A stretch of DNA of 64,000 nucleotides from Pedobacter jejuensis (GCF_003725795.1 NZ_RBEE01000042.1:248001-312000), one strand, 5' to 3'. Positions 54,543 to 63,605 are shown, counted from the first letter of the stretch. Made by a program: numbers and translations. Notes: generated by a model from the sequence alone, not told the origin.

Positions 54543-55304
54543 ATGCCAGAAATAGTTTGGGATGCCACATTATACGATAAACAACATCATTTCGTATCCG
54601 ATTATGGAGCGGATGTTTTGCAATGGCTAGCACCGAAGGCACACGAACATATTTTAGATGTAGGTTGCGGAACGGGTCAGCTGGCGGCACAAATTGCAGA
54701 GAGTGGTGCTACAGTTTTAGGAACTGATGCATCTGCCGAAATGGTTACCAATGCAAAAAAAGCTTATCCAAATTTAAATTTTGAAGTAATAGATGGAACG
54801 AAACTTCCTTACCATGAAAACTTCGATGCAATTTTTAGCAATGCTACTTTCCACTGGATTGAAGACCAAAATGCATTGGCAGATGGTTTGTTCAAAAGCT
54901 TAAAACATGGAGGAAGATTGGTCGCAGAGTTTGGTGGGAAGGGAAATGTAAAAAGTATAACAGATGCAATTTCAGCTGCTGCTGAGCAATTGGATTTAGC
55001 AGATAAAATTGCTACAAATTTTTGGTTTTTCCCATCCATCAGCACTTATACCACCTTACTAGAATCAAAAGGTTTTGAAGTGGAGCAAGCCTGGTTATTC
55101 GATAGGCCAACGAAATTAATCGGTGATGATGGCATGTATACTTGGATTAATCAATTTGCACAGCATGCACTTAAAAACTTGGACGAGACACAAGCTGAAT
55201 CCATCAAAAATTTAGCTGTGGAAATATTAAAACCCAACTGCTTTACTAATGCAGAATGGGTTGCAGATTATAGAAGATTGCGAGTGAAAGCGATTAAAAA
55301 GTAA
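54543..55304 (+). CDS. SAM-dependent methyltransferase, trans-aconitate methyltransferase-like
   Basis: 253 residues. Motif I HILDVGCGTGQLAAQ, motif II-like GTDASAEMV, motif IV FDAIFSNATFHWIEDQNAL, and GGRLVAEFGGKGNV. The N-terminus WDATLYDKQHHFVSDYG and the C-terminal WVADYRRLRVKA fit the Tam-like subgroup. Tam methylates trans-aconitate; the yeast enzyme also acts on 3-isopropylmalate. Lying between leuC and leuD, a side role on leucine-pathway acids is possible but is inference. Confidence 0.78.
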   Translation: MPEIVWDATLYDKQHHFVSDYGADVLQWLAPKAHEHILDVGCGTGQLAAQIAESGATVLGTDASAEMVTNAKKAYPNLNFEVIDGTKLPYHENFDAIFSNATFHWIEDQNALADGLFKSLKHGGRLVAEFGGKGNVKSITDAISAAAEQLDLADKIATNFWFFPSISTYTTLLESKGFEVEQAWLFDRPTKLIGDDGMYTWINQFAQHALKNLDETQAESIKNLAVEILKPNCFTNAEWVADYRRLRVKAIKK

Positions 55305-55369
55305 TACGTTCTAGGTTATAAGTTGTAAGTCTAAACAACAAACAAACCAAAAAACAAAAAAACGATACA

Positions 55370-55951
55370 ATGAAAAAATTCACAAAATTAACATCGGCCG
55401 TTGTGCCTTTAAACATAGAAAACATTGATACCGACCAGATTATCCCTGCCAGGTTTTTGAAAGCGACTACCCGTGAAGGTTTTGGAGAAAATTTGTTCCG
55501 CGATTGGCGTTATGAAAATGACAATCGACCCAAAGCAGATTTCGTTTTAAACGACCCCACTTACAGCGGACAAATTTTAGTTGCAGGTAAGAATTTTGGT
55601 TGTGGTAGCAGTCGCGAACATGCGGCTTGGGCCATTCAAGATGCTGGTTTTGATGTCGTAATCAGTAGTTTTTTTGCTGATATTTTTAAGGGAAATGCCC
55701 TAAACAATGGCTTATTGCCAATCCAGGTGAGTGAAGATTTCTTAAAAAATATTTTTACCGCTGTTGAGGCAAATCCTAATGTAGACTTAACGGTTGATTT
55801 AGAAAACCAAGTTGTAATCTTAAATGAAACAGGAGTGTCGGAATCTTTCGAAATTAATGCCTACAAAAAATCGTGCTTAATAAATGGTTATGATGATATA
55901 GACTTCATTTTAGCGCAAAAAGACTTAATAGAAGAGTTTGAAAAAAAGTAG
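55370..55951 (+). CDS. leuD: 3-isopropylmalate dehydratase small subunit
   Basis: 193 residues: the aconitase swivel domain. ENIDTDQIIPARFLK and GKNFGCGSSREHAAWAI are family hallmarks; NGLLPIQVSEDF follows. It completes the LeuCD heterodimer. It starts 65 bases after the methyltransferase and is followed by a palindromic repeat and a twin ABC ATPase. Confidence 0.95.
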   Translation: MKKFTKLTSAVVPLNIENIDTDQIIPARFLKATTREGFGENLFRDWRYENDNRPKADFVLNDPTYSGQILVAGKNFGCGSSREHAAWAIQDAGFDVVISSFFADIFKGNALNNGLLPIQVSEDFLKNIFTAVEANPNVDLTVDLENQVVILNETGVSESFEINAYKKSCLINGYDDIDFILAQKDLIEEFEKK

Positions 55952-55978
55952 ATAGACTAAAGCTAAAAGCTAACACAC

Positions 55979-56066
55979 TCGTCATTGCGAGGCACGAAGC
56001 AATCTTAAAGCGATGGGTTAAAGCACTAGCTATAGTTGTAGGATTGCTTCGTTCCTCGCAATGACT
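55979..56066. repeat. GTCATTGCGAGG palindromic repeat, copy 2
   Basis: TCGTCATTGCGAGGCACGAA ... TTCGTTCCTCGCAATGAC, about 88 bases, a long imperfect stem between leuD and the ABC ATPase. Confidence 0.85.
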
Positions 56067-56108
56067 ACAGTATAAAATAAAATCTGTGTAATCAAACCAC
56101 AAGAAAAA

Positions 56109-57617
56109 ATGAAAGAGAGTTTCGTCAGTATTCAAAGTTTAAATCTGAAATACCAACAAAAGTTGGTGTTAACGGATTTGAACTGGACAATACTTCGTGG
56201 TGAAAACCATGTTTTATTAGGCGAAAGTGGAGGTGGAAAAACTTCTTTGGCAAAAATAATAGCGGGCTTACAAAATGGAATTGGAGACGTAAAAATTAAC
56301 TTCGACACCAATAGTCATTTACCTGCCGAAGTTTTATTTGTAGAAAGTTGGTATCAATTTAAAAATTTAGAAGGCGTTGCAAATTTCTATTATCAACAGC
56401 GATATACCAGTCAGCAAGCTAAAGATACGCTAACCGTTCATGCAGAATTGGTGCATTACGGTAAAGAAAAAGGTCTTCATTTTGATACTGTTGAACCTAT
56501 TTTAAACGCATTAAATTTTTCCTCATTTACCAGTTCGCAATTAATAGAATTATCAAGCGGCGAACACAAAAAATTACAGTTGGTTAAAGCTTTGTGGTTA
56601 AAACCGCAATTACTGATTATCGACCAGCCTTACACGGGTTTAGACGTTGCATCTCGTAAAAACTTGAACATCCTTTTAGATGAAGTTTCCAAAGAAGGTG
56701 TACAGTTGGTTTTGATTTCTAACGATTCAGAGTATCCTAGCGCCATCAATCGCTTTGCGGAATTACAAAACGGCCAAATCAACGTTTCCGATTCAAAAGA
56801 AAACTCGGAAATTTCTACGGTGCAAATCTTGAAAGAAATCCCAGATTTTTTAAAGGAATCACCTGTTTATTCATCCAATGATATCGTTAAAATGGTGAAT
56901 GTTAACATCAGTTATGGTGAAAAACAGGTTTTAAAGCATATCAATTGGGAAGTAAAAGCTGGCGAAAAATGGCTGTTGCAAGGGCATAATGGTTCGGGTA
57001 AATCAACTTTACTGAGCTTAATCAATGGCGACCATCCGCAGTCTTATGCCAACGAACTGTATTTATTCGGCAACAGACGCGGCAGCGGAGAAAGCATTTG
57101 GGACATCAAGCAGCACATCGGTTTAATCTCTCCCGAATTTCATTGGTATTTTGATGCCAAATCAACAGTTTGGCAAAGTATCGCATCAGGTTTTTACGAT
57201 ACAGTTGGTTTATTCCAACAACTCCCGTACACAAAAAGCCAGCAAGTTGAGGAACTGGTAGAATATTTTGGTTTAACATCCTCAAAAAATGAATTGTTAA
57301 GCACCCTTCCTTTAGGAAAACAAAGACTGGTTTTATTGGCAAGAACCATCATTAAAAATCCAGAATTATTGATTCTGGATGAACCTTGCCAAGGTTTAGA
57401 CCAACAGCAAACACAACATTTCAATCAGTTTATCGATGAATTGTGCGGCAACGGAATGACTTTAATTTATGTTGGCCATTTTGAATCGCAGCTACCAAAC
57501 TGCCTAGAAAAAAGAATATTATTAGAAAACGGCGACGTTAAAGTCGTCGAAGATTTAAATACCAAAACTCGTCATTGCGAGGCACGAAACAATCTTTGCA
57601 CCGTACTATCTAAATGA
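56109..57617 (+). CDS. Twin ABC ATPase (ModF-like), with repeat-derived C-terminus
   Basis: 502 residues: two ATP-binding cassettes in one chain. Cassette 1: Walker A GESGGGKTS near 37-45, LSSGEHKKLQLVKAL, Walker B LLIIDQPYTGLD. Cassette 2: Walker A GHNGSGKST near 297, LGKQRLVLLARTI, Walker B LLILDEPCQGLD. There are no membrane domains, as in ModF and translation-type ABC proteins. Residues 488-502 (RHCEARNNLCTVLSK) come from a GTCATTGCGAGG repeat at 57570, so the original stop was lost. It lies between leuD and leuB; the substrate is unknown. Confidence 0.85.
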   Translation: MKESFVSIQSLNLKYQQKLVLTDLNWTILRGENHVLLGESGGGKTSLAKIIAGLQNGIGDVKINFDTNSHLPAEVLFVESWYQFKNLEGVANFYYQQRYTSQQAKDTLTVHAELVHYGKEKGLHFDTVEPILNALNFSSFTSSQLIELSSGEHKKLQLVKALWLKPQLLIIDQPYTGLDVASRKNLNILLDEVSKEGVQLVLISNDSEYPSAINRFAELQNGQINVSDSKENSEISTVQILKEIPDFLKESPVYSSNDIVKMVNVNISYGEKQVLKHINWEVKAGEKWLLQGHNGSGKSTLLSLINGDHPQSYANELYLFGNRRGSGESIWDIKQHIGLISPEFHWYFDAKSTVWQSIASGFYDTVGLFQQLPYTKSQQVEELVEYFGLTSSKNELLSTLPLGKQRLVLLARTIIKNPELLILDEPCQGLDQQQTQHFNQFIDELCGNGMTLIYVGHFESQLPNCLEKRILLENGDVKVVEDLNTKTRHCEARNNLCTVLSK

Positions 57618-57642
57618 GATTGCTTCGTACCTCGCAATGACG
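57570..57642. repeat. GTCATTGCGAGG palindromic repeat, copy 3, entering a coding end
   Basis: CGTCATTGCGAGGCACGAA ... TTCGTACCTCGCAATGACG. The left half encodes the last 15 residues of the twin ABC ATPase; the right half lies in the gap before leuB (ATG 15 bases on). Confidence 0.88.
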
Positions 57643-57657
57643 GAAATATATAATACA

Positions 57658-58758
57658 ATGAAGAAGAACATTTTAGTAATACCTGGAGATGGTATCGGAC
57701 CCGAAGTTACCACATGGGGAAAAGCAGCATTAGAGAAAATTGCTGAGATTTTTAACCATGAATTTATATTTGATGAAGCTTTAATGGGCCACGCCGCAAT
57801 TGAAGTTACAGGCGAACCCTTACCAGATGAAACACTCGAAAAGGCAAGAAAAAGTGATGCCATCCTTTTTGGTGCTATTGGCCATGCTAAATACGATAAC
57901 GACCCAAGCTTAAAAGTTAGGCCAGAACAAGGTTTGTTAAAAATCCGCAAGGAACTGGGCTTGTTTGCAAATCTCCGCCCGATATTACTATTTGATGAAC
58001 TTCTTCAGGCATCGAGCATTAAACCAGAAATTTTAAGGGGAACTGATATTCTATTCTTCCGCGAATTAACAGGCGATGTATATTTTGGCGAAAAAACGCG
58101 TTCAGAAGATAGAAACACCGCTTCTGACTTGATGATTTATCACCGCTACGAAGTAGAACGTATTGCACACAAAGCCTATCAGGCGGCACAACAACGTAGC
58201 AAAAGGTTGTGCTCGGTAGATAAGGCAAATGTTTTAGAGAGCTCTCGCTTGTGGCGTGAAACCGTTCAGGAAATTGCTAAACAATACCCTGATGTAGAAA
58301 CTGAACACATGTTTATTGATAATGCGGCGATGCAGCTTATTAAAAACCCGAAGAAATTTGATGTAGTTTTAACAGCAAACTTGTTTGGCGATATTCTTAC
58401 CGATGAAGCCTCGCAAATTGCAGGTTCAATGGGCATGTTAGCATCAGCATCTGTTGGCGAAAGTACAGGTTTCTTCGAGCCTATCCATGGTTCTGCACAT
58501 GATATTACAGGTAAAGATTTAGCTAATCCTCTCGCCTCTATCCTATCTGCTGCACTGATGCTCGAAATTGGTTTCGGACTTAAAGAGGAAGCAAAATTAT
58601 TGGTTGATACCATTGATGAGGTTTTAAAAGATGGTTTTAGAACCAACGATATTGCAGATGAAAACACTAACCGATTTAAAGTTTTAGGTACTGCCGAAAT
58701 GGGCAAATTGGTTCTTAAATATTTATCCCAAAAGTTAACTACAACACCCCAATTATAA
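57658..58758 (+). CDS. leuB: 3-isopropylmalate dehydrogenase
   Basis: 366 residues from the ATG at 57658; the open frame above it lies in the repeat. VIPGDGIGPEV, FRELTGDVYFGEK, DNAAMQLI and NLFGDILTDEASQIAGSMGM are all present, the last being the family signature with Mg-binding Asp. It oxidises and decarboxylates 3-isopropylmalate to 2-oxoisocaproate with NAD. Its stop TAA overlaps the leuA ATG by one base (TAATG), so the two are translationally coupled. Confidence 0.96.
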   Translation: MKKNILVIPGDGIGPEVTTWGKAALEKIAEIFNHEFIFDEALMGHAAIEVTGEPLPDETLEKARKSDAILFGAIGHAKYDNDPSLKVRPEQGLLKIRKELGLFANLRPILLFDELLQASSIKPEILRGTDILFFRELTGDVYFGEKTRSEDRNTASDLMIYHRYEVERIAHKAYQAAQQRSKRLCSVDKANVLESSRLWRETVQEIAKQYPDVETEHMFIDNAAMQLIKNPKKFDVVLTANLFGDILTDEASQIAGSMGMLASASVGESTGFFEPIHGSAHDITGKDLANPLASILSAALMLEIGFGLKEEAKLLVDTIDEVLKDGFRTNDIADENTNRFKVLGTAEMGKLVLKYLSQKLTTTPQL

Positions 58759-60263
58759 TGATACACGACCCAAATAAAGTATATATTTTCGACACTACCT
58801 TAAGAGATGGAGAGCAGGTTCCGGGCTGCCAGTTAGATACCGACCAAAAGATTATAATCGCAAAAGCATTAGAAGTACTTGGTGTAGATGTAATTGAGGC
58901 CGGATTTCCAATCTCTAGTCCTGGTGATTTTCAAAGTGTTGTAGAATTATCAAAAGCGATAAAAAATCCAACCATTTGTGCTTTAACCAGAGCGATTAAA
59001 GGTGATATTGATGTTGCTGCAGAATCTTTGCAATATGCCAAACATCCACGTATTCATACCGGAATTGGCGCTTCGGATATGCACATCAAATACAAATTTA
59101 ACAGCACACGCGAAAAGATTTTAGAACGTGCGGTTGATGCGGTTAAGTATGCTAAAAAGTTCGTTGAGGATGTTGAGTTTTATGCAGAGGATGCTGGCCG
59201 AGCGGATAACGCATTTTTAGCAAAAATGATTGAGGCTGTAATTGCTGCTGGTGCAACCGTGGTAAACATCCCTGATACGAATGGTTATTGCATGCCCGAC
59301 CAATATGGTGATAAAATTCTTTACCTGAAAGAAAACGTTAAAAATATAGACCAGGCCATAATTTCTGTTCATTGCCACAACGATTTAGGCTTAGCAACGG
59401 CAAACAGCATTGCCGGTGTAATTAATGGTGCCCGCCAAATTGAATGTACCATTAACGGCATTGGTGAAAGAGCAGGAAACACCGCTTTGGAAGAAGTTGC
59501 AATGATTTTAAAAACACATAGTTTGGGCTTGCATACTGGCATCAACAGCAAACATTTTACGGAAATTAGTGGAATGGTAAGCCGAATGATGCACATGCCG
59601 GTACAACCAAACAAAGCCATTATTGGTAAAAATGCATTTGCACATAGTTCTGGTATTCACCAAGATGGTTTCTTAAAACACCGTGAAAATTACGAAATTA
59701 TTAATCCAGAAGATGTTGGCTTAAATAGCGCCGATATTATTTTAACGGCACGTAGCGGTCGCCATGCTTTAAAGCACCATTTAGAGCGTTTGGATTATGA
59801 CATCGAAAAAATTAATATTGATGATGTTTACGAACGTTTCTTGGTTTTAGCTGATGAGAAGAAGGACATTAGTGATGATGATTTACTTTTCTTAATGAGC
59901 AATGGTGAAACAGAATCGTATAAAAATGGCTATAAATTAAACTTACTTCAAGTGGTTTGTGGCGACCAGGAAAAACCTACTGCAAACATCAAATTACAAT
60001 ATGATGGTGAGGTGAAAGAGGCAAAAGCGGAAGGAAATGGTCCGGTAGACGCAACCATAAACGCCATTGTAAGCATTATTGATAAAGACATTACCCTTAA
60101 AGAATTTACCATCCAGGCGATGCACGGCGGTAGCGATGATGTAAGTAAAGTAAATATGAAAGTTGATTACAATGGTAAATCTTTTATAGGATATGGCTTT
60201 AGCACTGATATCGTAAAGGCATCGGCCAATGCTTATTTAGATGCGATTAATAAGTTCTTGTAG
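58758..60263 (+). CDS. leuA: 2-isopropylmalate synthase
   Basis: 501 residues. DTTLRDGEQVPGCQL opens the TIM barrel, and VHCHNDLGLATANSIAGVINGARQIE is the second signature with metal His. The C-terminal LeuA regulatory domain (GNGPVDATINAIVSIID ... GYGFSTDIVKASANAYLDAINK) is present, so leucine feedback inhibition is expected. It condenses acetyl-CoA with 2-oxoisovalerate. The start is coupled to the end of leuB. Confidence 0.96.
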   Translation: MIHDPNKVYIFDTTLRDGEQVPGCQLDTDQKIIIAKALEVLGVDVIEAGFPISSPGDFQSVVELSKAIKNPTICALTRAIKGDIDVAAESLQYAKHPRIHTGIGASDMHIKYKFNSTREKILERAVDAVKYAKKFVEDVEFYAEDAGRADNAFLAKMIEAVIAAGATVVNIPDTNGYCMPDQYGDKILYLKENVKNIDQAIISVHCHNDLGLATANSIAGVINGARQIECTINGIGERAGNTALEEVAMILKTHSLGLHTGINSKHFTEISGMVSRMMHMPVQPNKAIIGKNAFAHSSGIHQDGFLKHRENYEIINPEDVGLNSADIILTARSGRHALKHHLERLDYDIEKINIDDVYERFLVLADEKKDISDDDLLFLMSNGETESYKNGYKLNLLQVVCGDQEKPTANIKLQYDGEVKEAKAEGNGPVDATINAIVSIIDKDITLKEFTIQAMHGGSDDVSKVNMKVDYNGKSFIGYGFSTDIVKASANAYLDAINKFL

Positions 60264-60354
60264 GAGGCTGAAAGAATAAAGCTGAAAGAATAAAGCTGAA
60301 AGCTAAAAGAACAAATCCCTTAAAAATAAAAAAAGCAATTTGCAAAACTTTGAG

Positions 60355-60545
60355 GGGTATCCCCCTCTGGAGGGGGCAGGGGGAGGATTTCAGTTTGAAA
60401 CACAGTCTTTGCTTTCTAAACCTGATAGCAGTGGAAATACTTTTTGCTGCAGGCTTTTACGGGTTTAAACTAACAATAACAAAAAGATTGAAACGAATAG
60501 CAGGGCTGAACTGACTAAAAAGCACCGGAACCTGCTTTTCAAAAA
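60355..60545. repeat. Two dispersed palindromic repeats between leuA and ilvA
   Basis: CCCCCTCTGGAGGGGG with a trailing CAGGGGGAGG near 60361-60386, then the CTGATAGCAGTGGAAATAC ... GAACCTGCTTTTC element (about 60420-60540) also present at 10918, 11327 and 50826. No gene fits between 60264 and 60604. Confidence 0.75.
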
Positions 60546-60604
60546 TACATAAGCATTAAAAAATCTTAATACTGGATAAGTTAATGCTATTTGAAACTAA
60601 AAAA

Positions 60605-61855
60605 ATGAACACAACAACACCAAATACACTAGATTTTAAATCTGCATCAGAGCGATTAAAAGGCGTGGTAAAACGTACGCCATTAGAATTTAATGCCGGA
60701 CTTTCTGCTCAGTATAATGCAAATATTTATTTGAAACGTGAGGATTTGCAAATTGTGCGTTCTTACAAATTACGCGGTGCATACAATAAAATTAGTTCGT
60801 TGCCGCAGGAGGATTTAACTAATGGTGTTGTTTGTGCAAGTGCGGGTAATCATGCGCAAGGCGTAGCGTTTTCATGTAAGAAACTTGGCATTAAAGGTGT
60901 GATTTTTATGCCCGAAATTACGCCAAAACAGAAGGTTAAGCAAACCTATATGTTTGGCGGTGATAGTGTGGAAGTAATTTTGGTTGGCGATACTTTTGAT
61001 GATTGTTTGAAAGAGGCCTTGGCCTATAGTGCAGCACATTCGGCTACTTTTATTCCTCCATTTGATGATGAAAAAGTGATTGAGGGACAAGCCACAGTTG
61101 GTGTAGAGATTTTTGAAGACCTACCTGATTTAGATATGATTGTGATGCCTGTTGGTGGTGGCGGTTTAGCATCGGGTGTGAGTGCATACATTAAAACCGT
61201 TAAAACAGATGTAAAATTGGTTGGTGTAGAACCTTTGGGCGCCCCTTCGATGGTTACGGCTATGGAAAACGGCGGACCTTTTACGCTAGAGGAAATTGAC
61301 CGTTTTGTGGATGGCGCCGCTGTTAAAAGAATCGGTCATATTACTTACGAATATTGCCAGCAACTTTTAGACCAGATGCACCTTATTCCAGAGGGAAAAA
61401 TTTGCACTACAATACTTAAACTTTATAATGAAGACGCTATTGTTGTTGAGCCTGCCGGTGCTTTATCCGTTGCTGCTTTAGACCAACTGAGAGACCAAAT
61501 TGCTGGTAAAACGGTGGTTTGTATTGTAAGTGGAGGCAATAATGATATCGAGCGCATGCAAGAAATTAAGGAGAAATCTTTGCTTTTTGAAGGTTTGAAA
61601 CATTATTTTATTGTTCGTTTCCCGCAGCGACCAGGTGCGTTGAAATTATTTGTGAACGAGGTTTTAGGTCCGCAGGATGATATTACGCGTTTCGAATTTA
61701 TTAAAAAAACGAATAAAGAAAACGGCCCTGCTTTGGTAGGAATCGAATTAACCAATAAAGGCGATTATGCTAGTTTATTGCAACGCATGAAAGATTTTAA
61801 GTTTGAAATTATAGAGTTGAACCAAGACCAGACTTTGTTTGAGTATTTGGTTTAA
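60605..61855 (+). CDS. ilvA: Threonine ammonia-lyase (threonine deaminase), biosynthetic
   Basis: 416 residues from the ATG at 60605; seven more codons upstream are possible. PLP fold-type II: LKREDLQIVRSYKLRGAYN with the PLP Lys, SAGNHAQGVAFS, and the phosphate loop PVGGGGLASGV. A C-terminal ACT-like regulatory domain is shorter than in E. coli IlvA (YFIVRFPQRPGALKLFVNEVLG). It makes 2-oxobutanoate from threonine for isoleucine and closes the BCAA cluster. Confidence 0.94.
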   Translation: MNTTTPNTLDFKSASERLKGVVKRTPLEFNAGLSAQYNANIYLKREDLQIVRSYKLRGAYNKISSLPQEDLTNGVVCASAGNHAQGVAFSCKKLGIKGVIFMPEITPKQKVKQTYMFGGDSVEVILVGDTFDDCLKEALAYSAAHSATFIPPFDDEKVIEGQATVGVEIFEDLPDLDMIVMPVGGGGLASGVSAYIKTVKTDVKLVGVEPLGAPSMVTAMENGGPFTLEEIDRFVDGAAVKRIGHITYEYCQQLLDQMHLIPEGKICTTILKLYNEDAIVVEPAGALSVAALDQLRDQIAGKTVVCIVSGGNNDIERMQEIKEKSLLFEGLKHYFIVRFPQRPGALKLFVNEVLGPQDDITRFEFIKKTNKENGPALVGIELTNKGDYASLLQRMKDFKFEIIELNQDQTLFEYLV

Positions 61856-61921
61856 GGTTTTCGACTGCAAAGAATACAAGGTTTTTCGCATAGGTGGCAA
61901 AGTAGAAAGCTTAAAGTTTAC

Positions 61922-61974
61922 CATATAAGACATTTAAGAGCACGTAAGCTACATATTCTTAAATGCCTTATATG
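61922..61974. repeat. Inverted repeat between ilvA and the cupin gene
   Basis: CATATAAGACATTTAAGA pairs with TCTTAAATGCCTTATATG (one mismatch) around a 17-base loop. There is no long T-run; it is repeat-like rather than a clean terminator, but may end the ilvA transcript. Confidence 0.65.
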
Positions 61975-61994
61975 ATTCAAAATAAAATTAAAAA

Positions 61995-62345
61995 ATGAAC
62001 TTCAAAGATTTAACCAATAAAACACTAATTGCCGATAATGAAATAGATTGGGAAGATTTAGGTGCCGGTGTGAGAAGAAAAATAATGGCTTATGATGATA
62101 AATTGATGTTAGTTAAAGTTGAGTTTGAAAAAAATGCAGTTGGAACCATTCATAACCATCCGCATTTACAATTGAGTTATGTTGCGAAGGGAAGTTTTGA
62201 GGTAACCATGGGCGACGATAAGAAAACCTTAAACGAGGGTGATGTATTTTTTGCACCAACAATGGTATTTCATGGTCTAGTGTGTTTAGAACCTGGACTT
62301 TTAATTGATGTATTTAATCCGCATCGTGAAGACTTTTTGAAATAA
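61995..62345 (+). CDS. Cupin-domain protein
   Basis: 116 residues: a single small cupin. VGTIHNHPHLQLSYVAKGSFEVTMGD is motif 1 (metal His/His/Gln-type ligands), and GDVFFAPTMVFHGLVCLEPG is motif 2 with the final His. Such proteins range from sugar-isomerising to regulatory; no specific reaction is assigned. It lies downstream of ilvA after an inverted repeat and may be separately transcribed. Confidence 0.82.
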   Translation: MNFKDLTNKTLIADNEIDWEDLGAGVRRKIMAYDDKLMLVKVEFEKNAVGTIHNHPHLQLSYVAKGSFEVTMGDDKKTLNEGDVFFAPTMVFHGLVCLEPGLLIDVFNPHREDFLK

Positions 62346-62358
62346 TTTTCTTTTAATC

Positions 62359-62384
62359 CGTCATGCTGAATTTATTTCAGCATC
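62359..62384. repeat. Isolated arm of the CGTCATGCTGAA repeat family
   Basis: CGTCATGCTGAATTTATTTC then AGCATC: the same sequence as arm 2 (reversed) of the nine-unit block at 2325-4290, here as a solo copy. Confidence 0.8.
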
Positions 62385-62495
62385 TTATTTCAAAAACAGT
62401 GGGCTCTATTAAAAGTGTGAGGCTTAAGACACCAAATTTAATTCTGGTCATAAATAGCCGTTTTGCATTTTGTTACATCCTCAACCGCCATATAA

Positions 62496-63056
62496 CTATT
62501 CAAAAGTTAAACGCACATTTTTATAACCCAAACCTTCTATAATTGGTTTTAGAACATTCATGGCATTCGTTTTGGTTTGTGCCAAAATATTCGATTTTTT
62601 CACCTCGGCAGTTACATGTTTTTCGGCTGCTTTGTACGCTTCATCAACCAAACCTGCTTCGCGGAAGAAAGCCATTTTGGTATCATAAACCCGTGAATTT
62701 TTATGGTCGATTTTTACATAACAAATTTCAGGCTGTGGTAAATTTACTACAGCTGTATCGGCATCAAGTTCAATATCGTTTCGTGTAACTTTAGTAAGGT
62801 CGATACAACCAACGGCCTCTGCTTTTACGATTAGCAAAACACTAGCTTCAGGTAAAAAATCCGTTTTATTCTTATGTTCAAGTACATCGCTTATTTGGTA
62901 ACGAACCAACTCCAGTTTACCTATGGCCTCTATTTTATCAACCAAAAGCTGATGTTTGCTTTCAACAGATGTATTAATGCTAAACTTTTTTGAGATAAAA
63001 AAGTATCCTGCTACTAGTAAAATTAACCAGGGTAAAACTCTAAAAATGATTCTCAT
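62496..63056 (-). CDS. DUF4230 membrane-anchored protein
   Basis: 186 residues. One N-terminal membrane helix (IIFRVLPWLILLVAGYFFI), then a periplasmic region with LELVRYQISDVLEHK, VLLIVKAEAVGCIDLTKV and a helical C-terminus. This order is that of DUF4230, of unknown function. It is convergent with the cupin gene and divergent from the small lipoprotein gene. Confidence 0.75.
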   Translation of the reverse strand: MRIIFRVLPWLILLVAGYFFISKKFSINTSVESKHQLLVDKIEAIGKLELVRYQISDVLEHKNKTDFLPEASVLLIVKAEAVGCIDLTKVTRNDIELDADTAVVNLPQPEICYVKIDHKNSRVYDTKMAFFREAGLVDEAYKAAEKHVTAEVKKSNILAQTKTNAMNVLKPIIEGLGYKNVRLTFE

Positions 63057-63191
63057 CGTGAATAAATTAATTCGAATTTCTATTATGCCTGTTCACGAAT
63101 AAACAAATATTAAACCACATTTTGTTTGTTTAAATTTTTGGCAGTGGTTTTGTATTACGCAGGGTACACACACAAATTAAACACAATAAAC

Positions 63192-63602
63192 ATGAAAAAA
63201 CTTACTATCCTAATGCTTTGCATTGCCACACTAGGTTTGGCATCTTGCAAAAAAGACACAATTGTTCAAAACACTCCGAACATTACACTATACAAAACAA
63301 TTCAGCCTAATCAATGGGTTTCCGGAAACGATGCAAATGGGCTTTTCTATTATGTAGATATAACGGATAATAGAATTGAACAATATGAAGATGATGGTAT
63401 CATTTTATCATTTGCCCGATTTAATGATGATGGTTATGATGCATTGCCCTTTACTTACGGAACAGATTCTTATAGCTACAGTTCATTCCCTGGTAGGATT
63501 AGGGTTTACTTACAATTTAATAATAACAGAAACACTTTACCAGTGAGACCAACTGCAAGCATAGGTGCTAGAATCGTTTTAGTGGCATCATCTGCAGAAT
63601 AA
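63192..63602 (+). CDS. Small lipoprotein of unknown function
   Basis: 136 residues from the ATG at 63192; an earlier in-frame start is unlikely because the signal peptide begins here. MKKLTILMLCIATLGLASC is a lipoprotein signal with Cys19. The mature part is beta-rich and aromatic (YYVDITDNRIEQYEDDG, YGTDSYSYSSFPG). I do not recognise a domain. A strong hairpin follows the stop. Confidence 0.75.
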   Translation: MKKLTILMLCIATLGLASCKKDTIVQNTPNITLYKTIQPNQWVSGNDANGLFYYVDITDNRIEQYEDDGIILSFARFNDDGYDALPFTYGTDSYSYSSFPGRIRVYLQFNNNRNTLPVRPTASIGARIVLVASSAE

Positions 63603-63605
63603 AAT

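Noticed and set aside
55905..56135. 76-codon minus-strand frame with SHCEERSNP and IASCLAMTSV
   Set aside because: This is the translation of the GTCATTGCGAGG palindromic repeat, a well-known source of false proteins.
57606..57950. 114-codon minus-strand frame ending in a repeat
   Set aside because: Antisense to leuB and a repeat-derived tail.
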